Source of the DNA: Agrobacterium rosae
Lineage (GTDB): Bacteria > Pseudomonadota > Alphaproteobacteria > Rhizobiales > Rhizobiaceae
Assembly: GCF_002915175.1 (NCBI RefSeq)
Contig: NZ_NXEJ01000004.1
Span: 434,001 to 498,000, forward strand
DNA length: 64,000 bases
Reading direction: 5' to 3'
How positions within the stretch are numbered: the first letter of the stretch is position 1; the number at the start of each line of letters is the position of its first letter. Both the position numbers and the translations under genes were made by a program. Under the pieces are notes generated by a model. It searched no databases. It had not been told where the DNA came from and was given only the letters and a program-made list of their open reading frames with translations. Below, piece by piece: positions 20,123-28,483 of this stretch.

Positions 20123-22018
20123 TTAGTAAGCAGCGGTCATGGCTTGATCGGCCGCAGCCTGATTGATGGTCACACCGTAATCGTTCTGGAGGCGGTTGAC
20201 CATCTGGTCCAGCATATCGTCGCCAGCAGCATTTGCCATGGCGGTAATCTGCTGGTCGCTGTTGTCGAGCGCATCCGTTGGCGTCGTGGTGTTGACTTCG
20301 GTGACCTTGAACAGGATGCGGCTGGAACCTTCCGTATCCGGTGCTGCGCCAACGAGGCCCTGCGCGCCGGCGAAGACGGCAGACACGGCCTGCTGACCCA
20401 GAACTGCATCTTCGCTGGTGCGGCGAAGGCCCATCTTGGTTTCAACGCCAAGACCCATTTCACCGGCGATCGCGGCCAGAGCCTCGCCCTTTTCGGCGCG
20501 AGCCTTCAACTCATCCGCCTTTGCGGTCAACGCCGTGCGCTGCTGCTCTGCGGTCCAGTCGGCAACGACCTGTTCCTTGACCTCGTCAAGCGTACGGTCA
20601 CGTGGCGGAGTAATCTGCTGAAGATCGAACCAGACGTAACCATCGCGACCGATGTTGACGGAAGGCGCATCGCCACCCTGTTCGGCCTTGAAGACTTCGG
20701 CCAACAGGGCAGGGGTCGGGAGACCTTCAACCGGGTTGCCCTTTTCGTCGCCGCCGTTGGAATCGATGGCGTTTACGGTCACTGGCTTGAGGTTGAGCTG
20801 AGTTGCCGCATCCGTCAGGGACGCGCCGCCGCCACGCAAATCTTCGTAACGGTCATGAACGTTGTTCAGTTCTTCAGCAGCTTTCGTCGTGGCAAGTGTG
20901 GTGCGAATTTCTTCCTTCGCCTCATCCAGCGTCTTCATGCTTTCGTTCTTGATGCCGGTCACGCGCAGGATAACCGGGCCGAAGGCACCGTCGAGAACCG
21001 CAGACACGCCGCCATCCTTCTGGATGCCGAAAGCCGCATCGGCAATCGATGGATCAGGAACGGTGTCTCTTGTGAATTCGCCAAGCGTTACGTCTGCGGG
21101 CTGCTTGCCCTGATCTTTCACGACCTGATCGTAGGTCGTGGTACCGGCGCGAATCTGTGCGGCCGCTGCTTCCGCCATTTCCTTATCGGCAAATGTCAGC
21201 TGCTCGATGGTGCGACGTCCGGCCGTGCGGAAGCTATCCTTGTGGGCCTCATAGTAATCAGAAATCTGCTGATCGGTAATCGCGCCCTGATCGGCAATGT
21301 CGGTTGCTTCGAGCTTCACATAGGTGAATTTGCGATATTCCGGTGCGCGGTACTGCGCCTTGTTCTTTTCGAACCATGCGGCAAGCACATCGTCACCCGG
21401 TGCCTTGACTGGATCGATATTGGCATTCGACAGAAGGACGTATTCAATGGAGCGCTGCTCATCACGATACTGCTTCAGCGCATTGACCAAGACCTGCGGC
21501 GGCTTGAAGCCATCCGAAACAGCATCGACGATCTGGCCACGCACGGCGACCTTGCTGCGTTCCTTGACGTAATCATCTTCATTGAAACCTGCGCCGCGCA
21601 GACGCTGGCTGAACAGGTTGCGGTCGAACTGGCCACTGGGCGACTTGAAGGCGGGGTCTTCAGCAATCAACGTTGCCAGACGGTCTTCGGAGAGGCCGAG
21701 GTTCATCTTCGATGCGAGCTCATCCAACGCGGCACCCGCAGAAAGCTGACTGAACACCTGGCGGTCGATGCCGAATGCTTTCGCCTGCTCCGTCGTCAGA
21801 CGCGTGCCGAACTGGCGGCCAACATCTGCCAGCTGGCGCTGATAGGCAAAACGGAACTCGTTCGGCGTCACCGTCTGGTCGCCAACCGTCATCACGGCAT
21901 GCGAGTTCGTCGACACCAGAGAAGCGGAAACGCCCCACACGCCAAAGGAAAGGACGAGGAGGAGAAGAAGAATCTTTGCCGCCAAAGTTCGAGAAGCATT
22001 TCTCAGGGAATCGAGCAT
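20123..22018 (-). CDS. ppiD: PpiD-type periplasmic peptidyl-prolyl isomerase
   Basis: This 631-residue protein has a short cytoplasmic N-terminus ([15 protein letters not shown]), one membrane helix ([15 protein letters not shown]) and a large periplasmic part. A SurA_N-like chaperone region is followed by a parvulin domain, seen around residues 250-360 with [22 protein letters not shown] and [20 protein letters not shown]. PpiD helps fold proteins leaving the Sec channel. I chose the start at MLDSLRN (22018), as the upstream ATG adds ten Cys-containing residues. It is the first gene of the trp-moa unit. Confidence 0.9.
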   Translation of the reverse strand: MLDSLRNASRTLAAKILLLLLVLSFGVWGVSASLVSTNSHAVMTVGDQTVTPNEFRFAYQRQLADVGRQFGTRLTTEQAKAFGIDRQVFSQLSAGAALDELASKMNLGLSEDRLATLIAEDPAFKSPSGQFDRNLFSQRLRGAGFNEDDYVKERSKVAVRGQIVDAVSDGFKPPQVLVNALKQYRDEQRSIEYVLLSNANIDPVKAPGDDVLAAWFEKNKAQYRAPEYRKFTYVKLEATDIADQGAITDQQISDYYEAHKDSFRTAGRRTIEQLTFADKEMAEAAAAQIRAGTTTYDQVVKDQGKQPADVTLGEFTRDTVPDPSIADAAFGIQKDGGVSAVLDGAFGPVILRVTGIKNESMKTLDEAKEEIRTTLATTKAAEELNNVHDRYEDLRGGGASLTDAATQLNLKPVTVNAIDSNGGDEKGNPVEGLPTPALLAEVFKAEQGGDAPSVNIGRDGYVWFDLQQITPPRDRTLDEVKEQVVADWTAEQQRTALTAKADELKARAEKGEALAAIAGEMGLGVETKMGLRRTSEDAVLGQQAVSAVFAGAQGLVGAAPDTEGSSRILFKVTEVNTTTPTDALDNSDQQITAMANAAGDDMLDQMVNRLQNDYGVTINQAAADQAMTAAY

Positions 22019-22190
22019 CGTTATGCAAACCTCACAATATTTGCCCATTAGCCGGGTCTATGGGGCTTCCTTAAATCAATCCACTTTGAAATTGAAGGCT
22101 AAATTCCGTTGAAAAGCGCCTGTTTGCAAACGATGGCGTGAGGAAGCGGGTTTGAGGTGCCGTGTTATCGATGCGGATGACGGTGACATC

Positions 22191-22222
22191 AAAAAAGCCG
22201 CCTCACGAATGGGCGGCTGTTT
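22191..22222 (-). terminator. Minus-strand terminator of the small-ORF cluster
   Basis: Read on the minus strand, AGCCGCC-CATTCGTG-AGGCGGCT is followed by six Ts. It lies 40 bases past the stop of the 44-residue ORF, which supports transcription of these small genes on the minus strand. Confidence 0.8.
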
Positions 22223-22261
22223 GGGGTCGAAAACTGTTGGTATGGGACACTTTTGGCGCGA

Positions 22262-22396
22262 TCAGAACGCCTTGTTGCGTTCCATCATCTCTCTGAAGTC
22301 CTCTCCTTCCTTGCGGGTTTCCGTCACCACCGAGATGACTGATGCAACAAACATTACGCTGATGAGGGCTATAAGCACTGTCAAGAATGTAAGCAT
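22262..22396 (-). CDS. Small single-helix membrane protein, 44 residues
   Basis: The frame runs ATG to TGA and encodes a hydrophobic N-terminal helix (residues 1-24, beginning MLTFLTVLIALISVMFVA) followed by a charged tail (TETRKEGEDFREMMERNKAF). GGAG lies about 11 bases before the ATG. A clear terminator follows at 22191-22222. The strand, composition and position behind another small membrane ORF favour a real gene. I do not recognise the family. The tail would face the cytoplasm by the positive-inside rule. Confidence 0.6.
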   Translation of the reverse strand: MLTFLTVLIALISVMFVASVISVVTETRKEGEDFREMMERNKAF

Positions 22397-22440
22397 GGAA
22401 GTATAACTCCAGAGGTGGTAGCTATATCACTCCCGACGGA

Positions 22441-22620
22441 TCAGTAGTAGTTCATATACTGACTGCGGGCGGTAAGCTGAGGATAGTCAGGGCCGTTCTG
22501 CTGTGTCTTTTGTCCGTAAAGGCTGAACGTCGTTGCCAGCATCGCAATAACCAACATTGTCCAAGCTGTGCTGATCACGCCGATCTTAGCCGAAGTAGAC
22601 TGTTTTTCTTTGATAAACAT
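22441..22620 (-). CDS. Small single-helix membrane protein, 59 residues
   Basis: This ORF has AAGGA about eight bases before its ATG. The protein opens with a basic stretch (MFIKEKQSTSAK), has one membrane helix (residues 14-35, with WTMLVIAMLATTFSLYG), then a Gln/Tyr-rich tail ending YPQLTARSQYMNYY. The polar tail would be periplasmic. It is 44 bases upstream of the 44-residue ORF on the same strand. No family is recognised. Confidence 0.6.
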   Translation of the reverse strand: MFIKEKQSTSAKIGVISTAWTMLVIAMLATTFSLYGQKTQQNGPDYPQLTARSQYMNYY

Positions 22621-22691
22621 CTGTCTGTTCCTTTACCTGGGATTTGAACGCGCGATACTGAATCCAGTTCCGCTAAATTGTTAAAAATCGA

Positions 22692-22778
22692 TTAGCATTG
22701 CGCCTGTGAAGCTTGCTTGAATGCTTCGTTCATCTGGCGTTCAGAAAGTCGGCAGTTCACGTCAATCCATAAAGACAT
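22692..22778 (-). CDS. Very short hydrophilic ORF, 28 residues
   Basis: The ATG-to-TAA frame encodes MSLWIDVNCRLSERQMNEAF plus eight more residues ending in Cys. It overlaps the end of the 22-residue membrane ORF by 17 bases in another frame. No good ribosome-binding site precedes it, so it would depend on coupling, or it could be the frameshifted C-terminal part of the preceding ORF. It may also be chance. Confidence 0.3.
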   Translation of the reverse strand: MSLWIDVNCRLSERQMNEAFKQASQAQC

Positions 22779-22830
22779 ATTCAACGACGAGGGATGTCGC
22801 GATTGCCAGGACCATCATGAAAACCAGCAT
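22762..22830 (-). CDS. Very short membrane peptide ORF, 22 residues
   Basis: The frame encodes a single hydrophobic segment, MLVFMMVLAIATSLVVEYVF plus Met-Asp, with GGAGA six bases before the ATG, which is a good ribosome-binding site. Peptides this short are rarely annotated. The evidence is the site, the composition and the position at the head of the small-ORF cluster. Confidence 0.4.
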   Translation of the reverse strand: MLVFMMVLAIATSLVVEYVFMD

Positions 22831-23050
22831 TTCCGTCTCCGATTGGGGTTTGACGCCCGTTGCCATTCGATGAGACCGTTATAGCGATGCGGTTTGAAGC
22901 CACCCTGAATGGTGCATTCATACGCTGTTCAGGCACCTCCAACGGGTGCGTCACAGGATGCTTGCTACCCCAAGGTCTTGCGAAGCCCGGTCTTCCATGA
23001 CAAAAGGCGGCACATTCATTTGCACGCCGCGCGGAAATATCGAGAGCGAT

Positions 23051-23545
23051 ATGACGATTGCCTTTTATCCCGGATCCTTTGATCCGATGACCAACGGACA
23101 TCTCGACGTTCTGATTCAATCACTGAACGTCGCGTCCGAAGTGATCGTCGCGATTGGTATTCATCCGGGCAAAGCACCATTGTTTACGTTTGATGAGCGT
23201 GCCGACCTCATTCGTCGTTCCCTAAATGATGTCGTGCCGGATGCCGCGTCCCGTCTGAAGGTCGTTTCTTTTGGTAATCTTGTCGTGGACGCCGCCCGTG
23301 AACACGGTGCCAGCCTTCTGGTTCGCGGCCTTCGGGATGGCACGGATCTGGATTACGAAATGCAGATGGCGGGCATGAACAGGCAGATGGCACCCGACAT
23401 CCAGACCGTTTTTCTTCCCGCCGGAACGGCATCGCGGCCCATTACCGCCACATTGGTTCGCCAGATCGCCTCCATGGGCGGCAATGTGGAAGCGTTTGTG
23501 CCGCAAGCCGTGCTTGAAGCCCTTAACAGCAAGCTGAAGAGATAA
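23051..23545 (+). CDS. coaD: Phosphopantetheine adenylyltransferase
   Basis: This 164-residue nucleotidyltransferase makes dephospho-CoA from 4'-phosphopantetheine and ATP. The start [19 protein letters not shown] carries the HxGH-type motif (TNGH), and the second signature is seen as [34 protein letters not shown] is also typical. The start was set at 23051, where the family begins; upstream in-frame ATGs would add 35 unconserved residues. It leads a plus-strand run of two cyclophilins, queA, tgt and pabB. Confidence 0.97.
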   Translation: MTIAFYPGSFDPMTNGHLDVLIQSLNVASEVIVAIGIHPGKAPLFTFDERADLIRRSLNDVVPDAASRLKVVSFGNLVVDAAREHGASLLVRGLRDGTDLDYEMQMAGMNRQMAPDIQTVFLPAGTASRPITATLVRQIASMGGNVEAFVPQAVLEALNSKLKR

Positions 23546-23572
23546 TTCAGCCCTTTATCTGGAGCCCATCCA

Positions 23573-24142
23573 ATGAAACTGCTTCGATCTGCCTTCGCTG
23601 GCGTCTTGTTCATCAGCGCGATTGCTGCCAGCAGCCTGGCGTCTGCCGCCGAATTTCTGACCATTCAATTGAAGGACGGTCCTGTTGTCATACAGCTTAT
23701 GCCGGAAGTCGCCCCCAAGCACGTCGCGCAGATCAAGGCGCTGGCCGAAAAGGGCGCTTATGACAACGTCGCTTTCCACCGCGTGATCCAGGGCTTCATG
23801 GCCCAGACGGGTGACGTGCAGTACGGCAATATGGCCAAGTCCTTCAGCGCCCAGCGCGCGGGTACAGGCGGTTCCGATATGCCGGATTTGCCAGCGGAGT
23901 TCTCCAAGGTTCCGTTCGAGCGCGGCACGGTTGGCATGGCACGTTCGCAGGACCCGAATTCCGCCAACTCGCAATTCTTCATCATGTTCGACAAGGGCGC
24001 GTCCCTCAACGGACAATATACGGTTGTCGGCAAAGTCGTGTCCGGCATGGAATTCGTAGACAAGATCAAGCGTGGTAAGGGTGGAAACGGCGAAGTGACC
24101 GACCCTGACCGCATGATCAAAGTTACCGTCGGCAAGAAATAA
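23573..24142 (+). CDS. Periplasmic cyclophilin-type peptidyl-prolyl isomerase
   Basis: This 189-residue protein begins with a signal peptide (MKLLRSAFAGVLFISAIAAS, cut near SAAEF). The cyclophilin domain shows AFHRVIQGFMAQTGDVQYG and GTVGMARSQDPNSANSQFFIM, with the catalytic Arg in FHRV. It catalyses proline isomerisation in exported proteins. A cytoplasmic paralogue follows after 35 bases. Confidence 0.94.
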   Translation: MKLLRSAFAGVLFISAIAASSLASAAEFLTIQLKDGPVVIQLMPEVAPKHVAQIKALAEKGAYDNVAFHRVIQGFMAQTGDVQYGNMAKSFSAQRAGTGGSDMPDLPAEFSKVPFERGTVGMARSQDPNSANSQFFIMFDKGASLNGQYTVVGKVVSGMEFVDKIKRGKGGNGEVTDPDRMIKVTVGKK

Positions 24143-24177
24143 AACCGGGCGAAAGCCACACTAGAAGGAGAGATACC

Positions 24178-24687
24178 ATGGCCGAGATCAAGGATCCGGA
24201 AAACACCCTCATCATGGAAACAACGACCGGTAAGGTCGTCATCCAGCTTTTGCCGGAAGTGGCCCCAGGCCACGTTGCGCGCATCAAGGAACTGGTGTCC
24301 GAGCAGGCCTATGACGGCGTTGTCTTCCACCGCGTCATCACCGATTTCATGGCGCAGACCGGCGACGTGAAGTTCGGCAAGAAGGGTTCTGAAAGCTTCA
24401 ACCCGGCACGTGCCGGTATGGGCGGCTCTGAAAAGCCTGACCTTCAGGCCGAATTCTCCGCCATTTCTCACGTTCGCGGCACATGCTCCATGGCCCGTTC
24501 GCAGAGCCCGAATTCTGCCAACTCGCAGTTCTTCATCTGCTTTACCGACAGCCCATGGCTGAACAAGCAGTACACGGTTTGGGGCCAGGTCATCGAAGGC
24601 ATGGAAGCCATCGACAAGATCAAGCGCGGCGAGCCTGTAAAGGATCCCGATTCCATCGTCTCCATCCGCCTTGCTTCTGCAGCCTGA
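24178..24687 (+). CDS. ppiB: Cytoplasmic cyclophilin-type peptidyl-prolyl isomerase
   Basis: This 169-residue paralogue lacks a signal peptide and begins MAEIKDPENTLIMETTTGKV. It keeps VFHRVITDFMAQTGDVKFG and CSMARSQSPNSANSQFFICF, the active-site segments of cyclophilins. AAGGAGAGATACC gives a strong ribosome-binding site. Together with the previous gene it is a pair duplicated for two compartments. A strong terminator follows. Confidence 0.94.
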   Translation: MAEIKDPENTLIMETTTGKVVIQLLPEVAPGHVARIKELVSEQAYDGVVFHRVITDFMAQTGDVKFGKKGSESFNPARAGMGGSEKPDLQAEFSAISHVRGTCSMARSQSPNSANSQFFICFTDSPWLNKQYTVWGQVIEGMEAIDKIKRGEPVKDPDSIVSIRLASAA

Positions 24688-24708
24688 GCGTAGGATATAG
24701 ACATTTGG

Positions 24709-24741
24709 CCCGCCTCGCAGGCAACTGCGGGGCGGGTTTTG
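24709..24741 (+). terminator. Terminator after the second cyclophilin
   Basis: A 12-bp stem (24709-24720 with 24725-24736, one G-T pair) closed by a GCAA tetraloop and followed by TTTT. Confidence 0.92.
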
Positions 24742-24759
24742 ATATTCTGGTGCCGTTTC

Positions 24760-24794
24760 TCCCTCATTCCTGTGCTCGTCACAGGAATGAGGGA
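24760..24794. repeat. Palindromic repeat unit, short form
   Basis: TCCCTCATTCCTGTG (24760-24774) and CACAGGAATGAGGGA (24780-24794) are perfect 15-bp inverted arms around CTCGT. The same core, CCTCATTCCTGTG with a CACAGGAAT partner, recurs in both arms of the larger element at 28274-28390, so this is a dispersed repeat family. Confidence 0.85.
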
Positions 24795-24844
24795 AGACGA
24801 AAGCGTAGCACGGGAACCAGTCGCGAAAACTCTAAGAGCCCATC

Positions 24845-25927
24845 ATGCGTGTAGACCTGTTCGACTTCCACCTTCCTGACGACAACATCGCGCTTCGCCC
24901 GGCCAGCCCGCGCGACAGTGCGCGTCTGCTCGTGGTCGATCCGAATGCAGGCAGCATGACGGACCATCAGGTTTTCGATCTTCCGAGCTTTCTGAAGCCC
25001 GGCGATGCGCTTGTCTTCAACGACACCCGCGTTATTCCCGCCCAGCTCGAAGGTGTGCGTCTGCGGGAGGGTGCGCCGGAGACGGCGGTGTCTGCCACGC
25101 TGCATATGCGCGCTGATGCCAGCCGCTGGAAGGCTTTCGCGCGGCCCGGCAAGCGCATCAAGCAGGGCGACCGCATCCGCTTTGGTTACGAGCGTGACAA
25201 TGCCTGCGGCCTTGCTTTCCTTGAGGCGACGGTCGAGGAGAAGGGCGAGGAGGGTGAGATCACCCTGTTATTCGACGTCTCCGGCCCCGTTCTGGACGAG
25301 GCCATCGCCTCCGTCGGCCATATTCCGCTTCCTCCCTACATTGCGGCTAAGCGCCAGGAAGACGCGCAGGACCAGACTGACTACCAGACGATCTACGCTC
25401 GCGAAAAAGGTGCCGTTGCGGCTCCCACCGCAGGCCTGCATTTCACGCCCGCTCTGTTCGAAGCGTTGGACGCGGCGGGTATCGAGCGGCACTTCGTGAC
25501 GCTGCATGTCGGCGCTGGCACGTTTCTGCCCGTTAAGGCCGATGATACCGAGGAGCACAAGATGCACCTCGAAATCGGCACCGTCTCCGAGGAAACGGCG
25601 GCCAAATTGAATGCGGTCAAGGCGAGGGGTGGGCGTATCGTCTGCGTTGGTACTACCTCGCTGCGGTTGATCGAAAGTGCGGCTACCGATGATGGGCAGA
25701 TCATGCCCTGGTCCGGTCCAACCGGCATCTTCATAACACCGGGATATCGCTTCAAGGCAGTCGATATTCTGATGACGAATTTTCATCTGCCGAAATCGAC
25801 GCTGTTCATGCTGGTGTCGGCGTTCTGCGGGCTGGAAACGATGCGCGAGGCTTATGGCCGCGCGATCAAGACCGGTTACCGTTTCTATTCCTATGGCGAT
25901 TCCAGCCTCCTTTTCCGGAAAATTTGA
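24845..25927 (+). CDS. queA: tRNA preQ1(34) S-adenosylmethionine ribosyltransferase-isomerase
   Basis: This 360-residue enzyme moves the ribosyl part of S-adenosylmethionine to preQ1 in tRNA, giving epoxyqueuosine. The start [20 protein letters not shown] and the blocks [28 protein letters not shown] and [15 protein letters not shown] are typical. Its TGA shares a base with the ATG of tgt, so translation is coupled. Tgt and QueA act in turn in queuosine synthesis, which explains the pairing. Confidence 0.97.
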   Translation: MRVDLFDFHLPDDNIALRPASPRDSARLLVVDPNAGSMTDHQVFDLPSFLKPGDALVFNDTRVIPAQLEGVRLREGAPETAVSATLHMRADASRWKAFARPGKRIKQGDRIRFGYERDNACGLAFLEATVEEKGEEGEITLLFDVSGPVLDEAIASVGHIPLPPYIAAKRQEDAQDQTDYQTIYAREKGAVAAPTAGLHFTPALFEALDAAGIERHFVTLHVGAGTFLPVKADDTEEHKMHLEIGTVSEETAAKLNAVKARGGRIVCVGTTSLRLIESAATDDGQIMPWSGPTGIFITPGYRFKAVDILMTNFHLPKSTLFMLVSAFCGLETMREAYGRAIKTGYRFYSYGDSSLLFRKI

Positions 25928-27057
25928 TGCAAGAGAACTTCACCTTCACCCTCAAAGCAACCAGCGGCGGCGCGCGCCTTGGCGAAGTGGCCATGCCGCG
26001 CGGCACAATCCGCACACCGGCCTTCATGCCGGTCGGAACGGTTGGCACCGTCAAGGCCATGTATCTGGAGCAGGTGCGCGAACTGGGTGCCGATGTCATT
26101 TTGGGCAACACCTACCACCTAATGCTGCGACCCGGCCCGGAGCGTGTTCAACGTCTTGGCGGTCTGCATGAGCTGATCCGATGGCCGCACCCGATCCTGA
26201 CGGATAGCGGCGGGTTTCAGGTCATGTCGCTGTCTGGCCTACGCAAACTGGACGAAAAGGGTGTGACGTTCAAAAGCCATTTGGATGGCTCGCTGCACCA
26301 TATGTCACCGGAACGCTCTATCGAAATTCAGGGCATGCTCGATTCGGACATCCAGATGCAGCTGGACGAATGCATCGCACTGCCTGCCGAGCGCAAGGAA
26401 ATCGAGCGCGCCATGGAAATGTCGCTACGCTGGGCCGAGCGTTGCCGCGTTCAATTTGGCGAGCAACCGGGCAAAGCCATGTTCGGCATCGTGCAGGGCG
26501 GAGACCAGCCGGACTTGCGCATTCGCTCGGCGGAAGGTTTGAAGCAACTCGACCTCAAGGGTTACGCCGTCGGCGGTCTTGCCGTGGGCGAGCCGCAGGA
26601 AGTCATGCTCGGCATGCTCGACATCACCCTACCGGTTTTACCGACCGAAAAGCCGCGCTATCTGATGGGCGTCGGCACGCCGGATGATATTCTGAAATCC
26701 GTGGCGCGCGGCATCGATATGTTCGACTGCGTCATGCCGACCCGTTCCGGTCGCCACGGTCTGGCCTTCACCCGGCGCGGCCGCGTGAATATTCGCAACG
26801 CCCGCCACGCGGAAGATATGCGCCCGCTGGACGAGCAGTCCAACTGCCCGGCATCGCGTGATTACTCCCGCGCCTATCTACATCATCTCGCCCGCTCCAA
26901 CGAGGCGCTGGGCGGCATGCTGCTCTCCTGGCACAATCTTGCCTATTATCAGGAGCTGATGCAGGGCATCCGCAAATCCATCGAAGAAGGCCGCTTTGCG
27001 GATTTCTACGCTGAGACCATTGAAATGTGGGCGAAAGGCGATATCGATCCCATCTGA
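25927..27057 (+). CDS. tgt: Queuine/preQ1 tRNA-guanine transglycosylase
   Basis: This 376-residue enzyme replaces guanine 34 in GUN-anticodon tRNAs by preQ1. [10 protein letters not shown] carries one catalytic Asp, [13 protein letters not shown] and GGLAVGEP bind substrate, and [16 protein letters not shown] carries the nucleophile Asp. The zinc motif is unusual: E. coli and Zymomonas enzymes read C-x-C-x2-C, whereas here the aligned positions are Ser305, Cys307 and Ser310 ([16 protein letters not shown]), with the His of WHNL kept. The protein is otherwise of normal length, so the Zn site has been replaced and not truncated. It follows queA with a one-base overlap. Confidence 0.95.
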   Translation: MQENFTFTLKATSGGARLGEVAMPRGTIRTPAFMPVGTVGTVKAMYLEQVRELGADVILGNTYHLMLRPGPERVQRLGGLHELIRWPHPILTDSGGFQVMSLSGLRKLDEKGVTFKSHLDGSLHHMSPERSIEIQGMLDSDIQMQLDECIALPAERKEIERAMEMSLRWAERCRVQFGEQPGKAMFGIVQGGDQPDLRIRSAEGLKQLDLKGYAVGGLAVGEPQEVMLGMLDITLPVLPTEKPRYLMGVGTPDDILKSVARGIDMFDCVMPTRSGRHGLAFTRRGRVNIRNARHAEDMRPLDEQSNCPASRDYSRAYLHHLARSNEALGGMLLSWHNLAYYQELMQGIRKSIEEGRFADFYAETIEMWAKGDIDPI

Positions 27058-27079
27058 CGTTTTGAGGGATTGAACGGAT

Positions 27080-28228
27080 TTGCTGACCGCACCCTATGTG
27101 CTTTTTCGCGATGACACGACCGGCTCGGTAACGCTGTTTACCGATCCGGAAGAGATGATCGTTGCGCATGAGGCGGAAGAGTTTTTTCCCGCTCTCGCCC
27201 GAATGCAGGCTGCGCGAGCCGCAGGCAAATACCTCGCTGGCTACATGTCCTATGAGGCGGGCTATCTCTTCGAGAAAAAGCTGGCACCGCTGGCGGGTGC
27301 CAAGCGCGATGTGCCGTTGCTGTGCTTCGGCGTGTTCACATCACCAGCCGGTGATGTGAAGCAGGCGAGCCCCGGTCCACTCATCAGTGCGGATGATTTT
27401 CTAAGCGACATCAGACCCGGATGGACCCTTGAAGACTACCGAAAGCAGTTTTCAAAGCTGCACCAGCATTTGCGGCAGGGTGATTGTTATCAGGCCAATC
27501 TCACCATGCCTGTCCACGCCCGCTGGAACGGCGATCCGCTCACGGCCTTCTGGTCGCTGATCGACCGGCAGCCGGTGAAATATGGAGCCCTCGTCAACCT
27601 CGGCGGCCCCGTCATCCTGTCGCGATCACCCGAGCTGTTTTTCGCGGTGCAGGACGGCTGGATCGAAACGCATCCTATGAAGGGAACGATCAAGCGCGGC
27701 GCTTCACCGGCACAGGACGCCGCGCTGGTTGCCGGGATGTTGAAGGACGAAAAAACGCTCGCCGAAAACCGCATGATCGTCGATCTGCTGCGCAACGACA
27801 TTTCGCGCATTGGCGAAGTCGGCACGTTGGATGTCCCGAAACTTTTCGAGATCGAGACCTATCCCACCGTTCACCAGATGGTGAGCCATGTGCGGGCGAA
27901 GCTTCTGCCCGACATGACGGTAGAGGATGTTTTCGCGGCACTTTTCCCCTGCGGTTCGGTAACGGGTGCGCCGAAGATGCGGGCGATGGAGATCCTTCAC
28001 GATCTGGAGATCGGTCCGCGCAATGTCTATTGCGGTGCAATTGGGATGATTTCACCCGGTGGTGACATGCGCTTTTCTGTCGCGATCCGCACGATAACCT
28101 TGTTCGAGGGTGGCAGGGCGACCTTCAATGTTGGCGGCGGGATCGTGTTCGATTCGACGGCGGATGCGGAATACGACGAGTGCTTGCTGAAGGCGAAGTT
28201 TGCTACGGGTGAGAAGCGGCTGGTTTAG
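27080..28228 (+). CDS. pabB: Aminodeoxychorismate synthase component I
   Basis: This 382-residue chorismate-utilising enzyme makes 4-amino-4-deoxychorismate for folate. Visible blocks are GDCYQANLTMPV, ETHPMKGTIKRG, MIVDLLRNDISRIGEVGT and FPCGSVTGAPKMRAMEI, the last with conserved active-site residues. The start is TTG at 27080, since an in-frame TGA lies two codons before it and the next Met is 24 codons inside the conserved region; GAGGGA precedes it by 10 bases. TrpE is excluded by its shorter N-terminal region. It is the last gene of the coaD run. Confidence 0.92.
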   Translation: MLTAPYVLFRDDTTGSVTLFTDPEEMIVAHEAEEFFPALARMQAARAAGKYLAGYMSYEAGYLFEKKLAPLAGAKRDVPLLCFGVFTSPAGDVKQASPGPLISADDFLSDIRPGWTLEDYRKQFSKLHQHLRQGDCYQANLTMPVHARWNGDPLTAFWSLIDRQPVKYGALVNLGGPVILSRSPELFFAVQDGWIETHPMKGTIKRGASPAQDAALVAGMLKDEKTLAENRMIVDLLRNDISRIGEVGTLDVPKLFEIETYPTVHQMVSHVRAKLLPDMTVEDVFAALFPCGSVTGAPKMRAMEILHDLEIGPRNVYCGAIGMISPGGDMRFSVAIRTITLFEGGRATFNVGGGIVFDSTADAEYDECLLKAKFATGEKRLV

Positions 28229-28273
28229 CTTCTAGACTGTCGTCACATGTCAGTCCGCCACCGCCCTATCGTC

Positions 28274-28390
28274 CCTCATTCCTGTGCTTGTCACAGGAAT
28301 CCAGCCAGCCCAAGTCTTTGGGCTGAGAAGAGTCTTTTCGCCGTGCAGACGCACGACGACTGGATTCCTGTGACAAGCACAGGAATGAGG
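28274..28390. repeat. Nested palindromic element with 31-bp perfect inverted repeats
   Basis: Positions 28274-28304 and 28360-28390 are perfect 31-bp inverted repeats. Each arm is itself a near-palindrome, ATTCCTGTG-CTTGT-CACAGGAAT. The 55-base centre holds two more hairpins: CAGCCCAA-GTCT-TTGGGCTG and CGTGC-AGA-CGCACG. It lies in the convergent gap between pabB and frmA. A shorter sibling lies at 24760-24794. No ORF is present. It resembles REP-derived or MITE-like elements. Confidence 0.9.
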
Positions 28391-28467
28391 AGGTTAGGGG
28401 CGCGACATGCGTAAAGTCGTCTGGTCCTGATAGCAATGTCCTCCGGCGCTTCCGCCGAAGGACAGCG

Positions 28468-28483
28468 TTGATTGATCAATCAA
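28468..28483. repeat. Perfect 16-bp A+T-rich palindrome beside the frmA stop
   Basis: TTGATTGATCAATCAA is built from a TTGA/TCAA repeat and abuts the frmA stop codon. It lacks a G+C stem, so I do not call it a terminator. Confidence 0.5.

Noticed and set aside
20060-22051. 663-codon plus-strand ORF opposite ppiD
   Set aside because: Antisense shadow of ppiD that also runs into the start of trpD.
22152-22406. 84-codon plus-strand ORF over the 44-residue small gene
   Set aside because: It runs through the minus-strand terminator stem and lacks a ribosome-binding site; the minus-strand ORF explains the region better.
28274-28390. Reading the palindrome as a CRISPR fragment or as an insertion sequence
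   Set aside because: There is no regular spacer-repeat series, no transposase ORF and no cas gene nearby.
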